DNA from: Gnetum montanum
Lineage: Eukaryota; Streptophyta; Gnetopsida; Gnetales; Gnetaceae
Direction: 5' to 3'
NCBI GenBank assembly: GCA_015680685.1
Contig: MNCI01002923.1
Span: 142,692 to 206,691, forward strand
Length of the DNA: 64,000 nt
Under the pieces are notes generated by a model that was not told the DNA's origin, did no database searches, and was given only the letters and a program-made list of their open reading frames with translations. The position numbers were made by a program, and so were the translations under genes. This document shows positions 9,348 to 20,079 of the stretch, piece by piece. Within the stretch, counting starts at the first letter, position 1, and every line of letters starts with the position of its first letter.

Positions 9348-12300
9348 GTGGTGGAACTTGTTGGTGTTCTGGCATGGTTTGGGCCCATTGATTGTGATGA
9401 ACCGGTACCTAATATGACGATCGATTGAAATGGGGTATGGTTCAGAATGGGTGTCAGCGAATTCCTTGCCTTCTTCTTAGAAAGATTCAGTGTGGTGATA
9501 TGGTCTCACCTAAGTGAATAATTAGCATGGAGCGTCCTTGAGACCGTGCTACCAGGATCTTCAAATGGTATAGTGGCTTTCATGGTTGATATCGATGAGG
9601 GATTATCCACTGATGGGGATGGTCCCTCTAGAGGGTGCAGATCCACCTGTCCATTAANATGGGGATGGTCCCTCTAGAGGGTGCAGATCCACCTGTCCAT
9701 TAACGCGTGTATGGGACTTATTATCGTGTAGTCCCCACAACATCAATAGCACCTTATTCTTAGCATCTCGTGCACATACCTTGTTCCAAAATCCTCCCAG
9801 AACAGTGTACAGAGTAGAAAGGTAAGATTGTTTAATTTATCATTTCTGCTTTAATGCCTAGTGGTTGTTCATGTTTTGACCGTCGTTCCTTTGCAAGCCT
9901 CAATTTGATAAAGAAGGAGTATGCATAGGTGATGATGGACTTGCATTGGCTCATACTGCCTTAGAGGCTGTCATGGCATGTCCCACTCTCCGTGGTGCCA
10001 TCTTAACGCAAACCAAGCACGAAATTATCCATTTTCACAAACGATACTCTAAGGCTTTTGCACAATGTGAGGCTCGGGGGTGGCTACATGGGAATTGGTC
10101 CTGCAATGGGCCAGTTTTCCCATGCGATGCTGATTTGACTTCTAATAGTCTCAATCCGCTGTCTAACGGTGAGTAATATTTTTTTGACTCTTCGCGTTTT
10201 TTGTTTTGCTACCATGTTGGTTGTGTTGATTCCATGGTTTTATCCTGTGAATGTAGTGGATGTTACCATAGAGACTGGGCGGACTAAGGGCACTTTGTCC
10301 ATGAAGTTCGGAGATATCGATGATGCACAACGGTGGTTGCATGATGAGGCATCACTGCACGTTATCGGTTGCTTGAGCGATGCCAGCCTCATGGAGCTAT
10401 TCACTACTTTAAGTCCTAACGTCTCCGTGACCAAGATGATTGCGATTGTTGATTCATTCAATGAGGTTGTTACTTACTATAGCACTCGTGTCAAGGAAAT
10501 TAGAGTGGCTTTCCATCTGTCAGTAGAGTTCTTTTCAGACCTCTTTGGCGTGTCGAAAGATGGGGCTGGAGTGACTTTGGATAGAGCGCAAAAAGAGGCC
10601 CATGTGGTTCGCGAGATGGAGGACTGGCTAGGTATACCCAAAGGTGCTAAGGGTTTCCCTATGCAGGGAAAATCAAAAGTAACCAAAGTAAATGAGCTGT
10701 ATCCACTTTTCAGAGCACAAGTGTTTCCTAAATCCCTGTCCCAAGTGAAGACCTTTGGGGTAGAATCTATGCGTATCATGCGTATGATTTTGGAGACTGG
10801 GGTGCGTTATAATTGGGCTTAGTATTTACTTTTGGGTTTCCGCAGGGAGATAGTGAGATTACGTTCAAACGTTAAGGCACAGTTCCATTTTACCTTTGCA
10901 TTCTTTGCTGGTTACTTGTACTGACTAGCCAAATTTCTAGTACTTCGCATGGGCAACAAGCATGTGTTGAGGGATCGTGGCCAAATATCTCACCCGTGGA
11001 TTCGCCACTTGTTTGAGGTGACCAAATCTCAAGATGCCCCTAAAGGGATTGATGAATCAGTCTCTATTACAACGGCAGGATCCTCTGGTCATTCAATTCA
11101 CATGTGTGATAGTGTAGGGCCAGAGCTAGATGGTGTGCCTTATACTGCCAGGAGAGCCGATTGAGTTATCAAAGAGACAATCGGTAAGGCTAAATCTAGA
11201 GTTCAAAGACCTAAGCGCTCTAGAGAGGTTGCTCCAGCTGTAGATGAACCAAAGGTGAAACACATATGGTTTAAAATATCTACACGAGGTAAGTAAGCAT
11301 GATTCATTCATTTATCCATGTTTTATCATCATTATCCTATTTTATTTTATCATTTATGCAAAACCGATGTCGAACTCATGAATGTCCTCATAGCCAACTC
11401 CTGAAGTAAGAAGGGAGGGGTTAGCACCGATCCCGGAGGAGGAAGAGATCCCAACCAGCCAAGATGGGGAGGAAGAGGCGGGTAATGACGAGATAGAAAT
11501 TCCTGTTCCTTCGAGGGAAGAAACGAAAGAAGGAGCAGAAGTCACCACGGAAAAAGATCACGCTGGTGAAACGGTTGAAGCTGACGAGATGTTTGATGAT
11601 TTCTTCGCAGGAAGGTTAAACCTTGGCACTCCTCCGAATCTGGGAGAGGAGAGGGATTTCGGTATGTTTTCGTCATTATGTTTACTTGGGTTTTGAATTG
11701 TTTCATTTCCTTTATTTAGAGTTTGGGCTTTGTATTTTTGTCACTACAAGACGTAGATGTTGAAACTAGGAAGACTCCTAACATTCGCATAGACATACCT
11801 GCAATGAAGATTCCAATGGAAATGACTACCGAAGTTGGTTCGTCTCCCATACATGAACCATTTACTTGGATGGAAATGCCAGGTATTGTCAGTGAGGTAG
11901 TTGATCGCATCCAACAAGCTTATCCTAAAATAGGTACATACGTTTTACACATTTTGAGTCTTTTTCTTTTCGCATCTATTCTACTGTCTAATGTTTAATG
12001 TATATGTTTCTTGTATTGACAGGTGCTGGACTGAAGTGGGATCCATCCGAGGCTACTTGTATTGATAGTCTACCTGAACTACCGTTAGAAATTGAGCAAG
12101 TGCCAAGATAGATCTATGACGATGTGGCAGAATGTGTTGTGCAAAATGCCAAGTCACTTTGGTTGCGAATTTAGGAAGGGGAGAAAGAGGTCGCCAAACT
12201 ATCAGTAGAATGAGATGACTTGAGGTGATACTATGAGTTTGCCTCTGGTAGGTTGACGAGTGATCGTTCTTGGCGAACCTTCAAGGTTACTTATACTAGA

Positions 12301-12989
12301 TATTGGAATCTATTGAACCGCCAAGTAACTATGATTCGGGAGCTAACAGAGCGGAAGGCACAAATTGATTTGCTGAATCTCAAGTGTCAGGATTGGAAAG
12401 CTTTTGCTTCTAAGGTGTGGAAATGGGGCCAAGATGAGAAGAATCATAAGCACCATTATAAAAAATCATTAAAGGAGGTATCCATAGAAAAGTGTCAACT
12501 GGAAATGTTTGTAGAAGGTTTAGGCCTACGGTCTTTGTTTGATGCCTTTGCTATGCAGACTGTGGTAGAGATGGAATCTCCCAAGCAAGTAATCACCACA
12601 GCTTCTGGGGAGGTTTTCTGTAGGCTAATTTCCTCTTAAACATCCTACTTGGTCTACTGTGGACAAAGGGAAGGCATTAGCCAACATTGATCTAGGCCTA
12701 GATGGAACCGACTGGGCAAGTGTCCCTGAAGAAGAAATCCTTCATTGGCTAGAGTTCGGTCTGAGGGGATCCTCTTCAGTAAGTCGTTTGAACTCGTAAC
12801 TTTTATTTGTCTTTTTTTTTTGGGAAATGTTGTCTTCCTTTTTTATCTATCAGTTAATTAATCAATTATTTTCTTTTCCTTTTACAGAATCCTAGTGATG
12901 ACAATGGCCAAGAGGGTGGCCCCAGTGGAGGGGAAACACATGATGGAGGAGAGCTCGGGGAGAAAGCCCCTTCTGATTCTGATGTTTAG
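9348..12989 (+). pseudogene. Intron-bearing gene on the opposite strand inside element A (decayed, unrecognised)
   Basis: Seven exons can be read, with GT-AG introns: about 9348-9821, 9898-10168, 10257-11288, 11394-11661, 11751-11933, 12023-12778 and 12888-12989 (stop TAG). Reading phase is preserved across the introns after exons 2, 4 and 5, all of phase 1, which random ORFs would not give. The product would be about 1000 residues: a globular part in exons 2-3, a hydrophobic aromatic stretch near 10850-10945, a strongly acidic exon 4, a charged exon 6 rich in Lys, Arg and Glu, and a Gly/Asp-rich end. In-frame stops (such as 10820-10822 and near 10920, where TGG is likely) and a frameshift near 12630 show decay. 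Exon 1 has EFLAFFLERF and VVIWS, faintly like the NIF/FCP1 phosphatase fold; this is weak. AATAAA occurs at 13258. Confidence 0.6.
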
Positions 12990-13400
12990 TTTCTTAAATC
13001 TAGCGTGTTGTTATTAGTTATGTTTCTGCAGGTTGTAAATAGAAATTGTTTCTGTTGTTTTGAGTTGAGTCCTATACGATCAGATGCATGAACTTGGATA
13101 ACTTTTGTAACCTTCCATTTAAATATTTTTATATATATTTTGTCTTCAGATTCCAATTTTTGTTTTGTTTCGTTTTGTCTAAATGTTGAGAAGAAATAAT
13201 GCTGGGACATGGAGTAAAAGTCTTTTTTGCTTGTTTTGCTGTTTAAGTGTAAACCTAAAATAAAGTGCAAATGTAACCCAAATGATAACTGTGCCAAAGG
13301 AGGTCATTAAAGAAAAGCGTGACTTGTACTGCAAAGATATAATCATAGAATGTAAACTGAGAATTTAAACTTTTAAGCCTAACGAAAGTAAACTTGCTCT

Positions 13401-13745
13401 AGTTTAAGGCTGTTTCGGGCCATATGTATGTGCGTGTCAGTTTAAAGTCATGACAGACTACAATGTGATTGTTCTAGTTTAAAGCCATTTTGGGCCACCA
13501 AGAAACAAAAGGGATATCAATTGATACCATCAGTTTTGATGTAAACTGGCCATTTCTGACCATGGCTAGTTTTATGTCATCGCGGACATGAGATAGTTTA
13601 ATGTCATTCCGGACCTACGTAGTTTATCGTCGTTTTGGACGATCATAATTTAAAGTCNCGCGGACATGAGATAGTTTAATGTCATTCCAGACCTACGTAG
13701 TTTATCGTCGTTTTGGACGATCATAATTTAAAGTCATTGCAAACT
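13401..13745. repeat. Array of AGTTTA-headed hairpin repeats (array 3)
   Basis: Units begin at 13401, 13439, 13476 and onward, each with AGTTTA (or AGTTTT/AATTTA) plus a short inverted repeat: GGC...GCC, GTC-ATGACA-GAC, GCC...GGC, ATGTC-ATCGCG-GACAT and ATCGTC-GTTTTG-GACGAT. The 77-bp segment 13581-13657 is repeated at 13659-13735 around a single N (13658), so part of the apparent copy number is an assembly joint. It separates the 3' end of the opposite-strand gene from the protease. Confidence 0.7.
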
Positions 13746-13956
13746 TGTGTAGTTTCTTAATTTTTTGTAACTTTTTGATTTTTTTCATTTTTATGTTAGG
13801 AGTGGGTTTAATGGGTATGATCCAATACTCGGCATCTCCTTCGCTAATTATGTTGAATGGTAGCTCTCACCAAGAGACGTCTGGTGGAGTAAGCTCTGAG
13901 TTAGTATCGTCGGATGTTTCTGGGTTAGGTGGTGCTTCCTTGGTTTTTGAGGGCTC

Positions 13957-14520
13957 TCATTTTATGGGTAGATCATCACTTTGAGTTTCATTTGTTTCTT
14001 TCATTGTGGGCTTTTCAGAAATTCTCTCGGGGTTATACTCAGGTGGCGTGTCCTCTTGTTCAGACCCCTCAATTTTAACTTCAGAGCCTTGATTTGTCTC
14101 TATGTGAGATGAGATGGTGGAGGTAGTAGCATTCCCATGGATAATGATTTCACCCCCCTCATAGGGTAAGTGAATCTCTTGATGAATGGGGGAAGACACT
14201 AATTTTAGTTGGGCTAACCAGGGTCATCCCAGGATTAGGTTAAAACTAGGCATCTCATCAATAACTACGAAGTCTGCGGATGTGGGGAACCGATCCCCTG
14301 CTATGAAATCCAAGGTCAATGTACCTTTGACCACTACTCGTGAACCATTAAACAACTTCAGGCAGGTCGTAGATGTCAGTTTAATTAATTCTATAAGTCC
14401 TAACTGTTCAATGACAGGGTAAGGTACCACGTTTGTGGCAGCTCCTTCATCTACATGCACTCAATGTATTTGGAACTAATTGACTTGTATGGTTATAAAC
14501 ATGGGTTTGTGGGTGAAGCC
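13957..14520 (-). pseudogene. Element A aspartic protease (damaged active site)
   Basis: The frame shows a retropepsin-like pattern: a hydrophobic lead, then VDEGAATNVVP at the active site, LKLFNGSRVVVKGTLTLDF and FVVIDEMPSFNLILG before the C-terminal part. Tat-type proteases usually have a D-G-G or D-S-G at the active site; here the second residue is glutamate, so cleavage activity is doubtful. The frame continues, rich in Glu, Ser and Thr, to about 13957, where the hairpin array begins. It lies downstream of gag in minus-strand order, as expected. Confidence 0.7.
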
Positions 14521-15780
14521 TCTAGTTTCCTCATCGATCTTAATGTTTTTAGGATGAAATCCCAATGATTTAGTTTTGGATCCCTGTCATGTAGACATTA
14601 CCACGTGTATAGAGGGTTCATTTGTCGGTAGGTTTTCGCTAACTAGGATCGATGTCAACATTTGCACTAAAGCGTCGTGATGAACTGGTGAGGTCAATAT
14701 GAGGTTGTATAGGCGTAATGATGTATTCTTTTGTTTAATGGCTTGTGTAACCTGTGTTAGAGCATTAGCTAGGTCCTTACCATTTGGTATAATCTTGTCC
14801 ATGACCATTTGATCCATTGGACCTAACAGTTGTATGTTGCATGGGGTAACTTTCATGTTATTTTTCGTGGCCGTTGGGTTTGATGTGTGTTGCATTCTTG
14901 ATTTTTCCTCTTTGTAATTCGTGCTTGGTTCGTTGTTATATGGAGCCATAGGTATTGCACTTAACGGAGTTGGTTTTGGGGGCCCCACTGCAAGGTGTTG
15001 ATGTTCCTTCTCCAAACGTTCCCTAGTGAGCCTATCTGCCCAGCGTTCTCGTATGGGTTGTGCGGGAACATTTGGGATCGGATCATGGGGTTGTTTTGGG
15101 ACTCGAATGACGAATGGGGTGGGACTGGCTCGTGTCTGAGGAGTATTGGGCTATCAAGGCATCTTGACTACAAACGGGGTTGGGCAACTTACAATCGGTG
15201 CCTCTGTTGTAACAACCACCGATGGCACCTGAACCATGAAGGGAGTGGACCGGTTTGATGGCGTCACATTAACGGTTGTATCAGTAGGAGGCATGCAAAC
15301 AACAAATGGTTTTATTTGGGGTGGAATCTGCATGGTGGCCACTGCGAGAGACACCCGGATGGCCCACGGTGTTTGCTGGGTAGCAGGATTGTGTGGGGGA
15401 TATGAAGGTTGAAGTGATGTTAGTGCCTTAGGGGGAACATGAACTACGAAGGGGCTCTTTAGTGTTTCATAGCTATTATCCATGTCAATGGTGCTAATTG
15501 TGTATGGCGCTTCTTTAGTGTTTAGGGGATCTTTATATATGCCCATGGACTGGTTTTGTGGTTTGACCGAATTGGCCTCATCAAAAGTGATTTCACCTCC
15601 ATCAATCATTCGTTGAATATCTTGCTTCAAGGTGAAACAATAGTTGGTGCCATGCCCATTATGCTGGTGTTACTCACAAAAATGGTCTAGTCTAAAGCCT
15701 CTTGGAACTGGGGGCTCATCTGGTGTCTCCAAGCTTGGATTCTCGACCAATTCGTAGAATTGATCATGTCTTTGAATTGC
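14521..15780 (-). pseudogene. Element A gag-protease linker, low complexity
   Basis: Open stretches at 15630-15154 and 15015-14587 encode Pro/Thr/Val-rich and polar sequence. Short repeats of the kind PFVVxxPP recur (VVHVPPKALT, FVVCMPP, FMVQVP, FVVKMP). No fold is recognised. This is the expected place for the C-terminal gag tail and protease lead of a Tat element. Confidence 0.5.
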
Positions 15781-15792
15781 CACAGGGGATAA

Positions 15793-17706
15793 TTATTTAT
15801 GTTTCATTAGCCTGGCTTTGAAGAGTTGGTCGAATAATTGTGAAGGTTTCATGGGTAATGGCATGTATTGAGAGGGGTTCCTCCTCTCAAAGTTTCTCGC
15901 ATGGCTTTGTGTAGCACTTTGTGATGTGGACGGCCTAGGTGTAGTAGCAGGGGCAGGTCTAGTATAGCTAGTAGGGACAGTAGGTGGTTTACCTTGTTGT
16001 TTTGTACTTGTCTGTTGAGTTTCCGCTACTGCTGCTACTGTCGCCTTAGCCTTTTCTTTGTCCTTCTTAATATGTTGATTTTTAAAGGCTAAGTAAGCTG
16101 GGTCATGGCTGTTTTGGTCCGTCTCTTCTATGTTTTTTATTTGCACAAAAGCTTGACTTAAAGTGCGCACGTTCAAATAGTATAGCTTAGATTTCACAAA
16201 TTCATTTACAGCTCCCTTTAGGATGGTGAGTAAGTATGTTTCAGGGATTGGTTCATGAAGTTCATTTAGCGCAACACTCCATCTCTGAATAAATTTCTGT
16301 ACAGGTTCAAGGGGTGCTTGTTTTACCTGTATCAAACTGTCCAGGATTGCTTCAGGTTTCAAGTTGTATTTAAACCTGGTAATGAACTGGTGTAGGAGAT
16401 CCTCCAAAGAGGATATGGAGTTACGGGGCAAGGCTCAGTACTAATCTAAAGCTCTCCCAGTGAGGGACATGGCGAAAATAGGTAAAATTGCATGGGGCCA
16501 CGCCTGAAGCAGTAAACATTCTAGTCTAAACGTGACTAGGTGGGCGTTGGGGTCCCCCTCCTTGTTATATTTGGTTAGCTGGGGCAAAGAGACTCCCTTG
16601 GGTAGGGTCAACGGTGGTACTGAAGAGCTAATAGGATCATCTTGGTAAANATCAACGGTGGTACTGAAGAGCTAATAGGATCATCTTGGTAAAAGTCTAA
16701 TACTTTAAGCTCTTCGTTGTTGACCATTTTGAGGCGTTTTACCTCATCGGTGAGTTCTTGCATCAACTTTTTAGCTTCGGCCCAATCCTAGGCCCCAGGT
16801 GATATGGCAGGTGGGCTATCTTGTGCAGTTTGAAAGTTGGATTATTGTACAGTGGGCGGGAAAGAGGAAAGTTGAGTGGTTGGAGGTTGCACTTGTGGAA
16901 TATTCATGGTAGACGCTATTAAGGGTGGGATACTGTAAGGAAAGGGTTGCTGTTGTTGTTGCTGTGGTACTTGAGGGATGTTCATGGGAGGAATTGTAGG
17001 AGGTGGTATGTTGTAATGAGGGGGTTGATACGCTTGCATGCCAGTCATGGCCCATTGTCCAGCCATGATTCGTGAAGGAGCACCCTAAACTTGTTGAGTT
17101 GAAGTGGTGAAGGGTGCCCCTTGGGTTTGAATTCATGGTATATAGTGAGTGGATGTAGAAGCGGGTATCACAGATGGCATCCCAATCACTTGGGGTGAAA
17201 AGGTCACTACTACATTATTTTGAGGGGGTTGTTGTTGGGGCTATACTTGTAGGAGGTGAGATAGTGTAGTGACTGGAGGAATAGTGGGGATAGATATATT
17301 GAATTGGGTATCAGTCATGGGGAGAGTGGGAATAAGAGTGGATGCTTGCTGTTGAGGCACATGTGGTTGAGTGGTTTTGAATGAATGGAGGGACATAGTT
17401 TCCTCTATAAAAGGATGGAATAGCGGGTTCTCGTAAGTATGCGAATTGAGAGTATGGTATGACTCCTCATGTTCGGAATGAGCAGCAAAGTCATCCTCCT
17501 CTTCTGATTGGGGATTTAGCATGGACTGGTCTAGGGTTTGACTCCTTGCTAGGAGGAGCTGTGATGAGCTCAGAGTAGTGCTCTGGGAGAGGGATGATGT
17601 CATATGGGGAGGGGATGAACTCATGTCCTCCCTTATTGACAAGTTCATACTGTTTCTTAGCCTCCAGTTCAGTTTGATCTATTGCCAAGCCAACTTGGAT
17701 CTTCAC
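15793..17706 (-). pseudogene. Element A gag (broken)
   Basis: The capsid-like part is at about 16600-15793: a lead reading HLVTFRLECLLLQ, PHAILPIFAMSLTGRAL, then SLEDLLHQFITRFKYN, EPVQKFIQRW, ETYLLTILKGAVNEF and a Lys/Glu-rich tail. These blocks match the Retrotrans_gag fold, the coat and RNA-binding protein of LTR elements. The N-terminal part (17706-16800) is Pro/Gln/Thr/Ser-rich in changing frames, so it is frameshifted. A 42-bp duplicate around the N at 16650 adds a false break. Confidence 0.75.
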
Positions 17707-18000
17707 ACATATAAAATTGTACTATTCTTGTGTTATGATGTTAAATGATGGATCTTTCCCTTGCAGTCTGAGTGATCAGTGAGGTCCCCCATGGGGGTTG
17801 ACCTCACCATGGGCCCCTATGGGTTGCACGATGGGTATAGGCATTGTTGCGGGGCCAATGATATCTGGAGTGGACTTGGTTGAAACATTGGTGTTGGTAG
17901 TATTCATGATGGAAAGGTTGTAAGTGTAACAAGATGGATGGGAGATAGTGTCAGCATGTATAGGTGAGAATTCGACTAAGTATGAAATGGGTATCCTTGT

Positions 18001-18206
18001 TAGCATACACCTAAGTCTCACAGCGTGAAGCCTGCCTACATAGCGTACACCTAAGTCTCACAGCATGCAGCCTGCCTACACAACATACACCTAAGCCTCA
18101 CAGCGTGCAGCCTGCCTACATAGCGTACACCTAAGTCTCATAGCGTGCAGCCTGCCTACACAGCGTACACCTAAGTCTCATAGCGTGCAGCCTACCTACA
18201 CAGCGT
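18001..18206. repeat. 40-bp tandem repeat, 5 copies, in the element A leader
   Basis: Five exact-length 40-bp units (18001, 18041, 18081, 18121, 18161) start TAGCGTACACCTAAGTCTCA and continue with CAGCGTGCAGCCTGCCTACA, with a 6-bp stub. It lies between the primer-binding site and gag, in the 5' untranslated leader. Confidence 0.9.
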
Positions 18207-18274
18207 ATGGATTGAATCCCAGTGTACAGGGTTCAACAACCGGCAGGGCGAACAGTCCGTGTACGGATAACATA

Positions 18275-18322
18275 TAGGCTGGACAGTGTACAGGCTAGAC
18301 AGCGTACAGGCTGGACAACGTA
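18275..18322. repeat. 16-bp tandem repeat, 3 copies, in the element A leader
   Basis: Three adjacent 16-bp units of the type CAGGCTAGACAGCGTA (18275, 18291, 18307). It uses the same AGCGTA core as the other arrays of element A. Confidence 0.75.
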
Positions 18323-18411
18323 TTCACATTGAGATTGCAGCAGATTTGGTTGAACAGGGTGCAGATTTGGCAGGGTTGAATGGTGGATTAGAGTGGTTTC
18401 AAACAACAGTA

Positions 18412-18430
18412 GGCCCTCCTTCTAGCACCA
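18412..18430 (-). other. Primer-binding site of element A
   Basis: On the minus strand, five bases after the 5' LTR comes TGGTGCTAGAAGGAGGGCC. It begins TGG as expected for pairing with the CCA end of a tRNA. I cannot assign the tRNA with certainty from memory. Confidence 0.55.
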
Positions 18431-18435
18431 TTTTC

Positions 18436-20074
18436 TGTACTGTCTGAAATTGTCAGTGCATGGCGAGAATGAAGTGGATGCCGAGAGATCTTAGACAGGT
18501 ACAGAAGACCCTACCTTTGCTTGAGGGCAAGCTAGAACTGACGAAGGTAGAGTACCTTGGGTGGTCCGCACGCGCATCAGATAAGGATTTCCCCAAACAT
18601 ATGCCAATGTGCGATATGCTGGGTTATATGTAAACGGTATGATAAATGTAAATTAGAACGCCAGCGTGCAGGAATGTAAAAAAGAGATAAATAAATACGA
18701 ACAAAAATGGTAACAAATCTTAGCAAAAAATGCAGCAATATTATTCCATACTGAAAATTACAATGCACCGGTCTAGACGCAGTTGTGAATCTGACACAAG
18801 GCAGACGAAGAGCCCCAGTGGATGCGGAGGGGTGATGGTATGCTAGTTTGGGTTACAGGCACAGTGTGAAGACTATATGCTCAGCGTACAGGGTGGCAGT
18901 CCAGCTTGTAGGGTGGGTGTTCTCGATGCTCTAAGTGTGGATTGCCCAGATTTCTGCCTCGATCTTTTCAATCTTTGAGCCTCGATTTGGTCAAAAATCT
19001 AGGTTTTGTATGAGTTTGGGTGCCAAATTTGGATTTGAGATGGGATGATTGGCTATGGGATGCTGGAATGTCGGATCGGGTGACACATGGAGCGTCGACC
19101 GGGTGTAAAAGAATGAAGCTTTACAAGCGTGTAGCATGCTAGCGTGTACACGCTGGGCGTATACGCTAAGCGTGCAGGCTAGTGTGTGGGCATGAAAACT
19201 ACAATTTTGGAGCTTAATCTTGTACACTGAAGTTGGATCCTTGTTGCCTAAGTGTTGCTAGTTCTTCGGGGCGTTCGGGGGCTCGTTTTGGCTTCACTTT
19301 GACAGAGTTTTGGGCATGTTTCTGGTGTGCACGCTATGGTGTACGTTGGGCATGCAGGGCCAAGGACTACCCTTCTGAGGCAAAAATTGATGTCTCCCAA
19401 GCCTGTGGACTTGTAGATTCATTGACCATGCCTTGAGGGTTGACTCCCTTGTCAAAATCTTGCCTAAAATGCCCATTCCACCTTGTTCAAAGTGGTGCAC
19501 GCTGGGCGTGCATGCATGAAACTACCACTTTTCAAGGTCAAAACTTGATTTTTTAGAGCCCAAGATGATTCCTGATGGTTTCTCTATCTCTAGGAACTGA
19601 TTTCCTATGAAAATCATGGTCTGGGTCCCTGTTTTGGTCTTTCTATGATGGTACACGCTGGGCGTGTAGGCATGAAAACCCATCATTTGGAGCCCAAAAC
19701 TTAATTTTCAAGAGCCTGAGAGTCACTGAGGGCCTTGGGGAAGGTTCTGGGGGGTCCAGACACTCAGTTCTAGCATGTTTTGGCTTGTTTTTGACGCTCA
19801 AAAGTTGCTGTACGCTGAGCTACACGCTGGGCATGCAGGCTTGTGTGCAAGAAGTATACTTAGTCAGAACTAAGTGTTTTGAGCTTGGGATCTTCAGTTC
19901 TTGTTGCCGATGTTGAAGTAGCCTCCAATGGATCTTAGGGAATTTTTACTTACTTAATTGGATTCCATTTAATGTTGTTCGTGGAGTTCGCAAGTTTCGG
20001 TCATACTGGGAAGCATTATGACTTAGCTCGATTCTTTTCTGAAAGTGCTGGGCCCAAATTTTTGTGGTGTTTCA
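18436..20074 (-). repeat. 5' LTR of element A
   Basis: Uninterrupted LTR of 1639 bp that matches 141-729 plus 2157-3237. It starts TGTACTGTCTG and ends GTGTTTCA on the plus strand and is followed by GTCCG. It contains many CACGCTGGGCGT-type motifs. The differences from the other LTR are scattered, so the insertion is old. Confidence 0.85.
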
Positions 20075-20079
20075 GTCCG

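Larger units (their letters stand above)
141..20074 (-). mobile_element. Element A: decayed Tat-like Ty3/gypsy LTR retrotransposon
   Basis: The element is bounded by two long LTRs (141-3237 and 18436-20074) that begin TGTACTGTCTG and end GTGTTTCA on the plus strand, with target duplication GTCCA/GTCCG. The internal domains read on the minus strand in the order gag, protease, RT, RNase H, archaeal-like RNase H, integrase. The dual RNase H and the large size are hallmarks of the Tat lineage (Ogre, Retand, Grande and relatives). Two things are unusual. The left LTR is doubled in length by a nested solo LTR, and about 6 kb containing an intron-bearing gene on the opposite strand separates protease from RT. 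The many stops and lost catalytic residues mean it cannot move by itself. Confidence 0.85.

Noticed and set aside
9348-9560. NIF/FCP1-like phosphatase in exon 1 of the antisense gene
   Set aside because: Only a short FLERF...VVIWS pattern agrees. The catalytic DxDxT motif is not seen, so it is not used as the call.
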